Source: Halopseudomonas pertucinogena
Lineage (GTDB): Bacteria > Pseudomonadota > Gammaproteobacteria > Pseudomonadales > Pseudomonadaceae
NCBI RefSeq assembly: GCF_014646575.1
Contig: NZ_BMNN01000002.1
Location: forward strand, 240,255-304,254
Length of the DNA: 64,000 nt
Reading direction: 5' to 3'
A model generated the notes under the pieces. The model searched no databases, was not told the DNA's origin, and saw only the letters and a program-made list of their open reading frames with translations. Positions 37,205 through 46,193 of the stretch are shown in pieces. The position numbers and the translations under genes were made by a program. Numbering within the stretch: the first letter of the stretch is position 1; each line of letters begins with the position of its first letter.

Positions 37205-37744
37205 TTATCCCAGCCGGTCCAGGCTGAAGCGTTCGGCGTCCAGCTGCTCTCCGGGGCGGTAGTGATTCAGCAGCGCATCGAGGAACCGGCCGGCCCGTTC
37301 GGGAATGCCATCGCGCAGATAGACCCGGACCTGGTCCACCACCCTGCGCTTGAACGGCATGGGGTCGGTGGGCTCGCCGCTCAGATTGTCCAGACTGACC
37401 CGGAAGCGGTGGCCCGCGGCCTCGCAGAACAGCCATTCCAGCGCCTGCGGCTTGACCTCCACCCGCTCGAAGGCGGCCTGCTGCTCGGCACTGCGACCGT
37501 CGGCAGCGTACCAGTAGCCGTAATCCACCTGCCTGCGCCGCTCCTCGCCCGCCACGCACCAGTGGGCGACCTCATGCAGCGCACTGCGGAAGTAATCCAG
37601 GGTGAAGATGATGCGGTGCACTGGCTCCTGCTCGTCGGCAGGCAGGTAAACGGGCTCGCTCCCGCCGCCCACCAGACGGGTATTGCAGGAAACGGCAAAG
37701 CATCGGTCGAACAGGCGGATCAGGTCCTGGCAATCATGGATCAT
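37205..37744 (-). CDS. epmC: Elongation factor P hydroxylase EpmC
   Basis: Hydroxylates the beta-lysyl-lysine on EF-P in the EpmA/B/C pathway of E. coli. The 179-residue protein contains HEVAHWCVAGEERRRQVDYG and GYWYAADGRS, with the metal-binding HExxH-like HEVAH, matching the YfcM family. The ATG at 37744 gives MIHDCQDLIRLFD, close to the family's start, although no clear ribosome-binding site precedes it. It is divergent from the MATE gene and downstream of it lies pdxB in the same direction. Confidence 0.85.
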   Translation of the reverse strand: MIHDCQDLIRLFDRCFAVSCNTRLVGGGSEPVYLPADEQEPVHRIIFTLDYFRSALHEVAHWCVAGEERRRQVDYGYWYAADGRSAEQQAAFERVEVKPQALEWLFCEAAGHRFRVSLDNLSGEPTDPMPFKRRVVDQVRVYLRDGIPERAGRFLDALLNHYRPGEQLDAERFSLDRLG

Positions 37745-37808
37745 GGGACAGGTGAACAAACATGGGCGAATTGGTAGGATGAGCGGCTTTTCTTCAGAAG
37801 TAATCCCG

Positions 37809-39218
37809 ATGACTACCAGTGAAACCCCCACCCGCTGGCGGCGCAGTGTAACAGAATTGCGCGCGCTGATCTGGCTGGCCCTGCCTATCCTGGCGGCGCA
37901 GCTGTCGCAGACCCTGCTGGGCTTCGTCGATACCGCAATGGCCGGACGGGTAAGCGCCGTCGACCTGGCAGCGGTGGCGCTGGGCAATTCCTTCTGGCTG
38001 CCGACCTTCCTGTTTCTCTCCGGCGTGCTGATGATCGTCACCTCCAAGGTCGCAGCCAGCAATGGTGCCGGCCGGCCGGAGCAGATTGGCCCGCTGGTAA
38101 GACAGGGGCTGTGGCTGGGGCTGGGGCTCGGCGGCCTCGCCGGGATGGTACTCTGGTTGGTGGAGCCGGCGTTGCATTGGGCGAATATCGCACCGGAGCT
38201 GATGCCCAAGACGGTTGATTACATCCAGGCGGTGGCGCTGGGCTTCCCGGCGATCGGTATGTACCAGGCCCTGCGCGGCATGACCGATGGCCTCTCACGG
38301 ACCAAGCCGGGCATGGTGATCGGACTGCTCGGGTTGATCCTCAACGTGCCGGCCAACTACGTGCTGGTGTACGGCAAGCTGGGTTTCCCGGAGATGGGGG
38401 GTGTCGGCTGTGGCTGGGCGACGACGCTGGTGATGTGGTTCATGCTGGCCTGCATGGTGATCTATCTGAAACGCTCGAAGATCTATGCGGCCTGCAGACT
38501 GTTCGAGCGTTTCGAGTGGCCGAGATGGTCCGTGCAGCGCGGGTTGCTCGGGCTCGGGTTGCCGATTGGTATTTCGCTGTTTTCCGAAACCAGCATGTTC
38601 GCGCTTATCGCATTGCTGATCGGCAGCCTCGGCGCAGTGGTGGTGGCAAGTCACCAGATCGCCCTGAACCTCACTTCGCTGGTGTTCATGGTGCCGTTCA
38701 GTCTCGGCCTGGCCATCACCGTGCGGGTCGGTCACAACCTGGGTATGCAGGGCGCGCGGGCGGGGCTGTTCGCCGCCAAGGTGGGAATCGCCGCCGCGCT
38801 GGCCGGGGCCACGGTGTCGGCTACCTTCCTGTTCGTGCTGGCCGACTGGCTGCCGCATATCTACACCACCAATACTGCAGTACTGGCACTGGCAAGCAGC
38901 CTGTTGGCCTATGCCGCCCTCTACCAGTTCTCCGATTCACTGCAGGTGGCCTGCGCCGGTGCGCTGCGCGGCTATCAGGACACCCGTATGCCGATGCTGC
39001 TGACCATGATCGCCTACTGGCTGATCGGTCTGCCCAGCGGTTATGTGCTGGGGCTTACCGATGTGCTCGGCCCGGCCCAGGGGCCCGCCGGCTTCTGGAA
39101 GGGGCTGATCATCGGCCTGAGCGCGGCAGCGCTGTTCCTGTCGGTCCGCCTGGCCATTGTCGGCGGCAGGCGCAAGCGGCGGTTTCCGCAGGACAGCAGC
39201 CATCTGGCGCCGCCGTGA
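37809..39218 (+). CDS. MATE family multidrug efflux transporter (NorM/PmpM-like)
   Basis: Cation-coupled drug exporter of 469 residues with 12 membrane helices in two similar halves. Typical motifs are LPILAAQLSQTLLGFVDTAM in helix 1 and GLPIGISLFSETSMFALIAL in helix 7. Closest by eye is the NorM/PmpM branch. The ATG at 37809 gives MTTSETPTRWRRS; one 10 codons earlier is also open. It is divergent from epmC across a short gap and probably monocistronic. Confidence 0.9.
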   Translation: MTTSETPTRWRRSVTELRALIWLALPILAAQLSQTLLGFVDTAMAGRVSAVDLAAVALGNSFWLPTFLFLSGVLMIVTSKVAASNGAGRPEQIGPLVRQGLWLGLGLGGLAGMVLWLVEPALHWANIAPELMPKTVDYIQAVALGFPAIGMYQALRGMTDGLSRTKPGMVIGLLGLILNVPANYVLVYGKLGFPEMGGVGCGWATTLVMWFMLACMVIYLKRSKIYAACRLFERFEWPRWSVQRGLLGLGLPIGISLFSETSMFALIALLIGSLGAVVVASHQIALNLTSLVFMVPFSLGLAITVRVGHNLGMQGARAGLFAAKVGIAAALAGATVSATFLFVLADWLPHIYTTNTAVLALASSLLAYAALYQFSDSLQVACAGALRGYQDTRMPMLLTMIAYWLIGLPSGYVLGLTDVLGPAQGPAGFWKGLIIGLSAAALFLSVRLAIVGGRRKRRFPQDSSHLAPP

Positions 39219-39266
39219 GTCATTGAGGGTGCCGCCTTGTGCTTCATGCGGCGCGCGGAAAGGACC

Positions 39267-39512
39267 TCAGCCGCCCTTGCGGATCAGGTAGCGGAACTCG
39301 CCTCCGGCCTCTTGCTGCGCAAGCAGCGCATGGCCGAGAAAACTGCAGAAGCGCGGGATATCGCGCTGGGTGGACGGGTCGGTTGCCAGCACCTGCAGAC
39401 ACTCGCCCTCCCCCAGATCACGCACCGCGTTATGCAGCAGCATCACCGGCTCCGGGCAGAACAGCCCCCGGGCATCCAGCTGGGCATCGGGTGAAGGTAA
39501 GGCATCTGTCAT
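39267..39512 (-). CDS. tusA: Sulfur carrier protein TusA
   Basis: Persulfide carrier feeding tRNA 2-thiouridine and other sulfur pathways. The 81-residue protein has the conserved LDARGLFCPEPVMLLHNAV with the active cysteine in the CPxP motif, then GECLQVLATDPSTQRDIPRF. The ATG at 39512 fits the family length. It lies next to rlmM in the same direction, separated by a repeat-bearing gap. Confidence 0.94.
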   Translation of the reverse strand: MTDALPSPDAQLDARGLFCPEPVMLLHNAVRDLGEGECLQVLATDPSTQRDIPRFCSFLGHALLAQQEAGGEFRYLIRKGG

Positions 39513-39560
39513 GGTGTGGTGATCCTGCAGAAGAGAAGCCGCCATTATCCCCCAACAGCC

Positions 39561-39645
39561 GGCCGGGTTCCATTCCCGGCGTCGAGGCGGAGCTCCACGC
39601 TCCGGGGAGGAGCGCCCGCCCCGGGGGGCCGGGTTCCATCCCGGC
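39561..39645. repeat. Direct palindromic repeats in the tusA-rlmM gap
   Basis: GGCCGGGTTCCATTCCCGGC at 39561-39580 recurs as GGCCGGGTTCCATCCCGGC at 39627-39645, each itself palindromic. Between them is an imperfect inverted pair built on GGAGC and GCTCC (39590-39613). The units differ from the REP-like family elsewhere in the window. Confidence 0.65.
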
Positions 39646-39681
39646 AATGGGGCTGGCTGCACCCTCGCACGTCTCTGGCTT

Positions 39682-40758
39682 TTATTGCACCTTGTAGCTT
39701 CCGGCGTGCAGCACCCGCACGTGGCAGGTCACTTCCTCCCGGTCGGTATACAGCTGCTTGCAGGCAATGGTCGCCCTGATGCCTGCCGCGTCCAGCGCGT
39801 CCTCGACATGCTCCAGGCACTGCATCACTTCCCGATACCGCTGTTTCATCGGCAGTTTGAAGTTGATGATCGCCTCCCTGCACCAGCCGCGGGTGATCCA
39901 GCGGGCCAGCAGCGAGCTGCTGCGTGCGGGCTTGTCCACGATGTCGCAGACCATCCATTGCACCGGGCGTGAGGGCTTGAACAGGTAACCGTCCGCCTGC
40001 ACGTGCTCGACCTGGCCGCTGTCCATCAGGCTGCGGGCCATCGGCCCGTTATCCACCGCGATGACCTTCATGTGCCGGTTGACCAGTTGCCAGGTCCAGC
40101 CGCCGGGCGCTGCCCCCAGATCCACCGCAGTCATGCCCGGGGCCAGGCGGCTGTCCCATTCGTCCCGCGGAATGAAATGGTGCCAGGCTTCTTCCAGCTT
40201 CAGCGTGGACCGGCTGGGCGCTTCCCGGGGGAACTTCAATCGTGGGATGCCCATCGGCCAGGCCGCGGCGTTATCCATCCAGGACCAGCCGACAAAGATC
40301 CGCTGACCGCTTTCGAAGAATACGTGCAGCCTCGGTGCCTCGCTGTTCTTCGGCCGCACGAAGCGGGTCTTGGTCAGGGCGCTGTGCAGCGGGCGCTCGA
40401 GCTTCTTTGTCAGTGCGGCAAGCGCCTTGCCGTCATTGGTGTCGGCGGTTTCCAGCCACAGTACCGAAGCGATCGGGCCGGCAGCACAGGCGCTGATGAT
40501 GGGCGACACCCGGTCTTCAGCGGACACATCCAGCCAGCTGCCCAGCGCCCACTGGCGGGCAAAGATCAGCTGACGGAAGTCCAGCCCGCGCATCAGCCGC
40601 TCGGCGTCGCCCGGCTCCGGACAGACGAAGCGCACCACGGCGGCGCCCTCCCGGGTGACCACATATCCGCTGATCCCGCCCTGCGCAGCCAGCGTCTGGA
40701 TTTCCGCGGCAGCTTCGCTTTCAAAGCCCGGCCGACAATGTAGAAGCAATTCGTTCAT
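39682..40758 (-). CDS. rlmM: 23S rRNA C2498 2'-O-ribose methyltransferase RlmM
   Basis: SAM-dependent methyltransferase acting on 23S rRNA. The 358-residue protein has an N-terminal THUMP-like domain (MNELLLHCRPGFESEAAAEI) and a C-terminal Rossmann domain with SAM motif VDLGAAPGGWTWQLV and the K-D-K-E style catalytic residues (INFKLPMKQRY). It contains the conserved SRSTLKLEEAWHHFIPRDEW. The start is the ATG at 40758. It is divergent from metR. Confidence 0.95.
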   Translation of the reverse strand: MNELLLHCRPGFESEAAAEIQTLAAQGGISGYVVTREGAAVVRFVCPEPGDAERLMRGLDFRQLIFARQWALGSWLDVSAEDRVSPIISACAAGPIASVLWLETADTNDGKALAALTKKLERPLHSALTKTRFVRPKNSEAPRLHVFFESGQRIFVGWSWMDNAAAWPMGIPRLKFPREAPSRSTLKLEEAWHHFIPRDEWDSRLAPGMTAVDLGAAPGGWTWQLVNRHMKVIAVDNGPMARSLMDSGQVEHVQADGYLFKPSRPVQWMVCDIVDKPARSSSLLARWITRGWCREAIINFKLPMKQRYREVMQCLEHVEDALDAAGIRATIACKQLYTDREEVTCHVRVLHAGSYKVQ

Positions 40759-40856
40759 GGGGTGGTTCCCGATCTGGACAGAGGCGCGTTTCAAGGGCGC
40801 TACTCTACAACCGCAGCCCGGGCGACACCAGCGGCCGACCTCACAGACCGTCTCAC

Positions 40857-40869
40857 TGAAACATACTCA
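40857..40869 (+). promoter_or_regulatory. Candidate MetR operator
   Basis: TGAAACATACTCA matches the enterobacterial MetR consensus TGAAN5TTCA with one mismatch and lies about 50 bases before the metR start. Autoregulation is common for this regulator. Short motif, so chance is possible. Confidence 0.35.
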
Positions 40870-40919
40870 ACCAAAGCGTGATAAACTTCGATCTCGCTCA
40901 TCATCCATGGAGCTTCGCC

Positions 40920-41858
40920 ATGCTCGAACTGCGGCATCTACGCACACTGGTCACCCTGCGCGAGGCAGACAGCCTGGTGGAAGCCTCCGAGCGGCTGCAT
41001 CTGACGCAATCGGCGCTTTCCCATCAGATGAAGGATCTCGAACAGCGTCTCGGCACGCCGCTGTTCGTCCGCAAGACGCGCCCGGTACAGTTCACCAGCG
41101 CCGGGCTCCGGCTGCTCCGACTCGCGGACAACCTGCTGCCCCAGGTGCGCCAGGCCGAGCGGGACCTGCAGCGTCTGGCCGGCGGTCAGGCAGGGCGACT
41201 GCACATGGCCATCGAATGCCACAGCTGTTTCCAGTGGCTGATGCCGACCATCGATCAATTCCGCAACGTCTGGCCGGAGGTGGAGGTCGACTTTGCCTCG
41301 GGACACTTCTTCGCGCCGCTGCCAGCCCTGGCCCGCGCGGAACTGGACCTGGTGATCACCTCGGACCCGCAGGATATTGCCGGCCTGAGCTATGTGCCCC
41401 TGTTCACCTACGAGGCAGTGCTGGCCATCGGCAACCAGCACCCGCTGGCCGCCCGCCCCTTCATCGAGCCGCAGGATCTCGCTGACCAGACACTTATCTG
41501 CTATCCGGTGGAGCGTGATCGTCTGGACATCTTTACCCGCTTTCTGGACCCGGCCGGCGTCGAACCGGCTGCGGTGCGCAACGCGGAACTGACGATCATG
41601 ATGATGCAACTGGTGGCCTCGGGACGGGGCGTGTGCTGCCTGCCCAACTGGGGCATGAGCGAGTATGTGCAGCGCGGCTACGTCAGCGCCCGGCGTCTGG
41701 GCCGTGAAGGACTGTTCGGCACGCTCTACGCTGCGGTGCGCGAGGACATGCTGGAGATGCCCTACATGCAGGACTTTCTGCTCACGGCCAAGGACATTTC
41801 CTTCGCCACACTCGAAGGGGTGAGTGCGCGAAACCCAGGCGCAGGAGTCACCAGCTGA
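40920..41858 (+). CDS. metR: LysR-family methionine regulator MetR
   Basis: Transcription activator of methionine genes, 312 residues. The N-terminal helix-turn-helix has ASERLHLTQSALSHQMKDLE and the effector domain has the MetR-specific IECHSCFQWLMPTIDQFRN. It is close to E. coli MetR along its length (FVRKTRPVQFTSAG, ELDLVITSD, CYPVERDRLDIF). The ATG at 40920 (MLELRHLRTL) fits the family start. No metE or other methionine gene is adjacent. A small hairpin (GGCGTC/GACGCC) follows the stop. Confidence 0.93.
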   Translation: MLELRHLRTLVTLREADSLVEASERLHLTQSALSHQMKDLEQRLGTPLFVRKTRPVQFTSAGLRLLRLADNLLPQVRQAERDLQRLAGGQAGRLHMAIECHSCFQWLMPTIDQFRNVWPEVEVDFASGHFFAPLPALARAELDLVITSDPQDIAGLSYVPLFTYEAVLAIGNQHPLAARPFIEPQDLADQTLICYPVERDRLDIFTRFLDPAGVEPAAVRNAELTIMMMQLVASGRGVCCLPNWGMSEYVQRGYVSARRLGREGLFGTLYAAVREDMLEMPYMQDFLLTAKDISFATLEGVSARNPGAGVTS

Positions 41859-42088
41859 AGCGGAGACCGGCGTCGCAGACGCCTCGAATCGTCTCGAAAT
41901 AGCACTTGGACAGCATGTGATACGGCTTCGTGCAAACTGTGAATTCCTTCTCCCTGTCTCAAAATCCACCCTAATAGGGGAGTGTCTCTCTACACATTTG
42001 GATACAGGATCTGTCTCGATCCGGGCGTGGTAGCGGGTTCCCGTTGCCCGGCGATATCCCTACAAGACCAACAAGAAGAGAACTCCCA

Positions 42089-42949
42089 ATGAAAGCACCT
42101 GCATTGAAACTCACTGGTATCGCTCTGGGCATGATGCTGTCTGCCGGCGCCATGGCTACCAACCCGGGCACCCCCGGCGGTGAACAGCCCGGCACCGGTT
42201 TCCCGGCCGTGTCCGACTTCGCTGCCAGTGGCCCCTTCGCCACCACCAACAGCAACGTCAATACCACCTGCGCCGTGTATCGTCCGCGCACCCTCGGTGA
42301 GAACGGTCTGCGCCACCCCATCATTCTCTGGGGTAACGGCACCGGCGGCTCGCCAAGCACCTACGGGCGGTTGCTGGAGCACTGGGCCAGCCATGGTTTC
42401 GTGGTAGCGGCCGCGCGCACCTCCAACGCCGGCAGTGGCGAGGAGATGATCTCCTGCCTCAACTATCTGGTAACCGAGAACGGCCGCAGCACCGGCACCT
42501 TCGCCGGCAAGCTGGACGTCAACCGTGTCGCCACTGCCGGCCACTCGCAGGGGGGCGGCGGCAGCATCATGGCCGGTCAGGACAGCCGTGTCACCGTGAC
42601 TGCACCCTTCCAGCCCTACACTCTGGGCCTGGGCCACCGCAGCTCCTCCCAGAGCAACCAGAGCGGTCCGATGTTCCTGATGACCGGCGGCAGCGACACC
42701 ATCGCCTCGCCGAGCCTGAACGCCCGCCCCGTCTTCAACCGCGCCAACGTGCCGGTATTCTGGGGTGAACTGCGCGGTGCAGGCCACTTCGAGCCCGTGG
42801 GCAATGCCGGCGGCTACCGTGGGCCTTCGACCGCGTGGCTGCGTTATCACCTGATGGAGGACTCCAACGCCGAAGGGCTGTTCTACGGCAGCAACTGCGG
42901 CCTGTGCAGCGACCGTAACTGGGACGTCAACCGCAAGGGTATCAACTGA
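42089..42949 (+). CDS. Secreted polyester hydrolase / cutinase
   Basis: Extracellular alpha/beta hydrolase of 286 residues with a signal peptide (cleavage after about residue 23, GAMA). It closely resembles the cutinase of Pseudomonas mendocina along its length: HPIILWGNGTGG, HWASHGFVVAAA, GHSQGGGGSIMAGQD, GPSTAW. The catalytic triad is Ser153 (GHSQG), Asp203 (GGSDTIA) and His233 (GHFEPVG). Four cysteines (61, 123, 270, 273) suggest two disulfides. Likely substrates are cutin and short aliphatic polyesters; action on aromatic polyesters is inference. It stands alone between metR and a tetR gene and ends at a terminator. Confidence 0.93.
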   Translation: MKAPALKLTGIALGMMLSAGAMATNPGTPGGEQPGTGFPAVSDFAASGPFATTNSNVNTTCAVYRPRTLGENGLRHPIILWGNGTGGSPSTYGRLLEHWASHGFVVAAARTSNAGSGEEMISCLNYLVTENGRSTGTFAGKLDVNRVATAGHSQGGGGSIMAGQDSRVTVTAPFQPYTLGLGHRSSSQSNQSGPMFLMTGGSDTIASPSLNARPVFNRANVPVFWGELRGAGHFEPVGNAGGYRGPSTAWLRYHLMEDSNAEGLFYGSNCGLCSDRNWDVNRKGIN

Positions 42950-42978
42950 GTCTGAACCTCGCTTCATGACCTGAGTCG

Positions 42979-43004
42979 AACCGGCCACCTCTGGGTGGCC
43001 GGTT
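42979..43004 (+). terminator. Hairpin terminator after the cutinase gene
   Basis: An 11-base stem AACCGGCCACC / GGTGGCCGGTT with loop TCTG starts 30 bases after the cutinase stop. Only a short T-tract (TTT) follows, so it may be an imperfect terminator. Confidence 0.7.
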
Positions 43005-43072
43005 TGCGTCTGGGCAACCGCTTCTGCCGCTTCGCTGTTTACATTTCTGCCTCGCCGGTTAAACTCCCGCGC

Positions 43073-43086
43073 TGACCGATCAGTCG
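43073..43086. promoter_or_regulatory. Candidate palindromic operator before the tetR gene
   Basis: TGACCGATCAGTCG is a near palindrome centred on GATC, about 95 bases upstream of the regulator's start and after the cutinase terminator. TetR-type regulators usually bind such a site near their own gene. Evidence is weak. Confidence 0.3.
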
Positions 43087-43180
43087 TTCCTGCAATATCA
43101 CGCACGGGACACTTTTAACCTCGGTATCATTTCGCTACTATAGGCGACAAGAAATACAAAATGCTAAAGGCGTTTATCCA

Positions 43181-43801
43181 ATGAGCACTCAGACCCCCCT
43201 CTCCATGGCCCTTTCCCAGCGTCAGGCTGACGAGCGAGCCACTCCCCTCACTGCCTTCCGCATGGCGCGGCGCTGGTGGTTGGAAGGCCGCAGGTTGAAC
43301 CTCTCCCAGCTGGCCGAAGAACTGGGCATCGGCCGCGCGACGCTGATGCGCTGGGTGGGCAACAAGGACCTGCTCATGGGTGAGATTCTCTGGTCACTGT
43401 ACAAGGGGATCTACGATCAGGTCATCGAGAAGGCCAAGGCGGACCACCCCGAGCGGGGCATCGAGTTTCTCGGGCAGATCTATGATGAAGTCAATCTGCA
43501 GCTGATCAATGCCAAGCCCATGCACGACTTCCTCGCCTCCGAGCCGCAGTGGGGGCTTCAGCTGCTGACCTCCAATGTGTCCGGCCTGCAGAAGCGGCTG
43601 ATCGACGAGTGGGAAGCACTGTTTCAGGAAGAGATCTCGGCCGGACGCATCAATCCGGAGATGGACGCCAACAGCCTGGCCTATTACATCATCCGCATAG
43701 GTGAAGGGGCGGTCTACTGCGACCTCATCTGCGGTCGCACGCCTGAACCGGAACGGGCCGGCCAGGCCTTCCGCCTGCTGGTCAACGGCCACAGCCGCTG
43801 A
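43181..43801 (+). CDS. TetR/AcrR-family regulator, QsdR-like
   Basis: A 206-residue transcription regulator. The N-terminal helix-turn-helix is visible as NLSQLAEELGIGRATLMRWVGNKDLLM, where the usual YYHF of TetR is replaced by LMRWVGNK. The C-terminal ligand domain (GQIYDEVNLQLINAKPMHDFL, YIIRIGEGAVYCDLICGRTPE) resembles the QsdR family, which controls lactone degradation. It lies after the cutinase gene in the same direction, separated by a terminator. Whether it controls the cutinase is unknown. Confidence 0.8.
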   Translation: MSTQTPLSMALSQRQADERATPLTAFRMARRWWLEGRRLNLSQLAEELGIGRATLMRWVGNKDLLMGEILWSLYKGIYDQVIEKAKADHPERGIEFLGQIYDEVNLQLINAKPMHDFLASEPQWGLQLLTSNVSGLQKRLIDEWEALFQEEISAGRINPEMDANSLAYYIIRIGEGAVYCDLICGRTPEPERAGQAFRLLVNGHSR

Positions 43802-43826
43802 CCAGCGTACCGTTGCGCCGGCCTGC

Positions 43827-45422
43827 TCAACGCCGGCGCAGCGGCCATTCCATGATGAAGCAGGCCCCACCCAGCGCCTGCGAATGCTCGGCCCGGGCCC
43901 GACCGCCGTGCCAGAACATGACCCTCCGCACGATGGACAGGCCCAGCCCGTATCCGCCTGACGCCCGCGTCCGGCTGACATCCATGCGCATGAAAGGGGT
44001 GAATATCCGTTCACGGTAGGCCTCCGGGATGCCGGGGCCGTCATCCTCCACCGATATCCGCACCATGCCGTGCTGGATGCGCGTGGTTATCCTCACCTCG
44101 GCGCTGGCGTGGCGCATTGCATTGCTGATCAGGTTGGTGATCGCCCGTTGCAGGTAGCGCGGCTCGGCATCCACATGCCGCCCCAGCCCCCAGGACTGGT
44201 CGATATGGTGCAGCGTGATCGAGGCGTTGAGCGGCGCCAGTTCGGCAATCACCTGCTCGACCATGCGCGGCACGTTGGTGCCTTTCATGGTAATGGCCGG
44301 CGCGCCCTGCTCCAGACGGGCATAGGTGAGAATCTCATCCACCAGCCGGTCCAGTTCGTTCAGGTCCCCGTCCATGCCCTCAATGAAACGCTGACGGTCT
44401 TCCGGGCCCTCGGCGGTGTCGAGCATTTCAAGGCCGAAGCGCAGCCGTGCTACCGGCGTGCGAAGCTCATGGGAGACAGCACCCAGGGTTTCGCGCTGGA
44501 TACGCATCAGCCGCTGGATGTGCCCGGCCATGTCATTGAACGCCCGCGCCAGCCGTCCGACCGAGTCGGGACTATCAATGTCCACTCGATAATCCAGATT
44601 GCCGTTGCTGATATTGACCGCTGCGGTCTCCAGCACCATCAGGCGCTGTTCCAGCTGTCTCACCAGCAGGTAGATCAGCAGGCCGGTGAGCATCAGGGCC
44701 AGCAGTCCGATGACCAGTAGCAGCTGTGGCGGATACAGGCTCATCTGGAAGAGCGGGCCGAGCTGCAGGATCCACTCGGTGCCCGGAATCTTCAGGTACA
44801 GCAGGATGGAGTCGCCCCGCGGCCCCAGCGCCATGACGGTATCGATTTCGTCGAGACGGCGCAGCTGGTCGGAATCGAGCCCCGATTCACGCACCCGTAT
44901 GAGCTGCAATGGATAGCCGAAGCCCTTCTCCCTGCGCAGCTGCTGTAGCCGCGCAGGCATGTCTCCTTCGGGATGGCGTACCAGCTCATCGGCGATGAGG
45001 AACAGCGTAGCGCGGCCCAGCTGCTCGGAGACCCGCTGGATATCGGCAACCAGTACCAGCTCCTGCCGCGGGTCGACCATGGCCATCACGCGGACTTCAC
45101 CGTCCTCGGTGGGACGCACCAGCACCGCCCCGTGGAGCAGCCTGGACCAGTAGGCCGATTCCAGCGCCAGATCCGACAGGTTGTGCATTTCCAGCGGCAC
45201 GCCTAGCAACCGCTGCCAGACATTCATCACCTGGCGCCGCTCGAAGGCATCCATGGGCTGCAGATTGTCTGCCATCAGCCGGAAGGTACCGCTGGCGATC
45301 CGCTCGCGGTAATCCTCGGCGCGGATGCCGTTGATCTGGTGGATCACCAGCATCGCCAGCAGCAGCACGGCGACCAGCACCAGCAGCATGCCGCCGTAGA
45401 TGCGCAGGAATATGGAATTCAC
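43827..45422 (-). CDS. rstB: Sensor histidine kinase, RstB-like
   Basis: Membrane histidine kinase of 531 residues. Transmembrane helix 1 is at about 8-28, a periplasmic sensor follows to about 230, and helix 2 lies at about 233-256. Then come HAMP, the H box AVSHELRTPVARLRFGLEML, N box TNLISNAMRHA and G boxes DDGPGIPE and GYGLGLSIVRR. The GTG start overlaps the regulator's stop (GTGA), so the pair is coupled. The signal is unknown; E. coli RstB responds through PhoP and acid, which cannot be assumed here. Confidence 0.85.
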   Translation of the reverse strand: MNSIFLRIYGGMLLVLVAVLLLAMLVIHQINGIRAEDYRERIASGTFRLMADNLQPMDAFERRQVMNVWQRLLGVPLEMHNLSDLALESAYWSRLLHGAVLVRPTEDGEVRVMAMVDPRQELVLVADIQRVSEQLGRATLFLIADELVRHPEGDMPARLQQLRREKGFGYPLQLIRVRESGLDSDQLRRLDEIDTVMALGPRGDSILLYLKIPGTEWILQLGPLFQMSLYPPQLLLVIGLLALMLTGLLIYLLVRQLEQRLMVLETAAVNISNGNLDYRVDIDSPDSVGRLARAFNDMAGHIQRLMRIQRETLGAVSHELRTPVARLRFGLEMLDTAEGPEDRQRFIEGMDGDLNELDRLVDEILTYARLEQGAPAITMKGTNVPRMVEQVIAELAPLNASITLHHIDQSWGLGRHVDAEPRYLQRAITNLISNAMRHASAEVRITTRIQHGMVRISVEDDGPGIPEAYRERIFTPFMRMDVSRTRASGGYGLGLSIVRRVMFWHGGRARAEHSQALGGACFIMEWPLRRR

Positions 45423-46135
45423 TGAGCGTCGGGCTCCGGCGCGACGAACAGGTAGCCCTTGCTGCGGACGGTCTTGATAAGCCTGGGCATGTCCGGATCG
45501 TCTCCGATCTTCGGGCGGATACGGGAGATGCGCACATCGATGGAGCGGTCCTGACCGTCATACTCGATACCGCGCAGAGCGACGAATGTCTCCTCCCGAC
45601 TGAGAATGCGGCCGGCGTTGCTGGCCAGCAGCCACAACAGATCGAACTCGGCACCGGTCAGATCGATGAGCTGCCCGTCCAGCCAGGCCTCGCGACGGGA
45701 GTTGTCGATCACCAGCGAGCCGAAGGTCAACCGCGAGGCCGCGCGCGCCCCGTTCTCCGACTCGGTCCTGCGCAGCAGCGCGCGAATGCGCGCCAGCAGA
45801 ACCTGTGGTCGGACCGGCTTGTTGACAAAATCGTCAGCGCCCAGCTCCAACCCCTTGATATGGTCCTGGTCATCGCTGCGGGCGGTCAGCATGAGGATCG
45901 GCCGGGCAAAGCCGCTCTCGCGCAACCGCCGGCAGACGGTCAGCCCGTCGACACCCGGCAACATGAGATCAAGCACCACCAGCGACGGCGGATTGGCCAG
46001 GATGCTCTCGATGGCCTGGCGGCCATCTTCGATCAGATCGACTGTCAGGCCCTGGGACCGGAGGTACTCCCCGATCAGGGCGGCCAGTCGGGCATCATCT
46101 TCAACTATGACGATTCGTTCGTTCTCTGCATGCAT
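45419..46135 (-). CDS. rstA: OmpR-family response regulator, RstA-like
   Basis: A 238-residue regulator with receiver domain (VEDDARLAAL, phosphoacceptor in VVLDLMLPGVDG, Thr in LTARSDD, NKPVRP) and a C-terminal winged helix (LTGAEFDLLWLLASNAG, DVRISRIRPKIGDDP). Upstream of its kinase gene by a 4-base overlap. The leader contains two GTTAC steps 11 bases apart (46139-46154), a pattern like an RstA box, but it coincides with the ribosome-binding site and may be chance. Confidence 0.88.
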   Translation of the reverse strand: MHAENERIVIVEDDARLAALIGEYLRSQGLTVDLIEDGRQAIESILANPPSLVVLDLMLPGVDGLTVCRRLRESGFARPILMLTARSDDQDHIKGLELGADDFVNKPVRPQVLLARIRALLRRTESENGARAASRLTFGSLVIDNSRREAWLDGQLIDLTGAEFDLLWLLASNAGRILSREETFVALRGIEYDGQDRSIDVRISRIRPKIGDDPDMPRLIKTVRSKGYLFVAPEPDAQ

Positions 46136-46193
46136 TCCGTTACCCTTGGGTTACTGCCGGAGCGGAGCTGCAGATTGTATCATCCGAAAATGA

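Noticed and set aside
46139-46154. RstA-box-like repeated GTTAC before rstA
   Set aside because: It coincides with the ribosome-binding site and the match is short, so it is noted only in the rstA entry.
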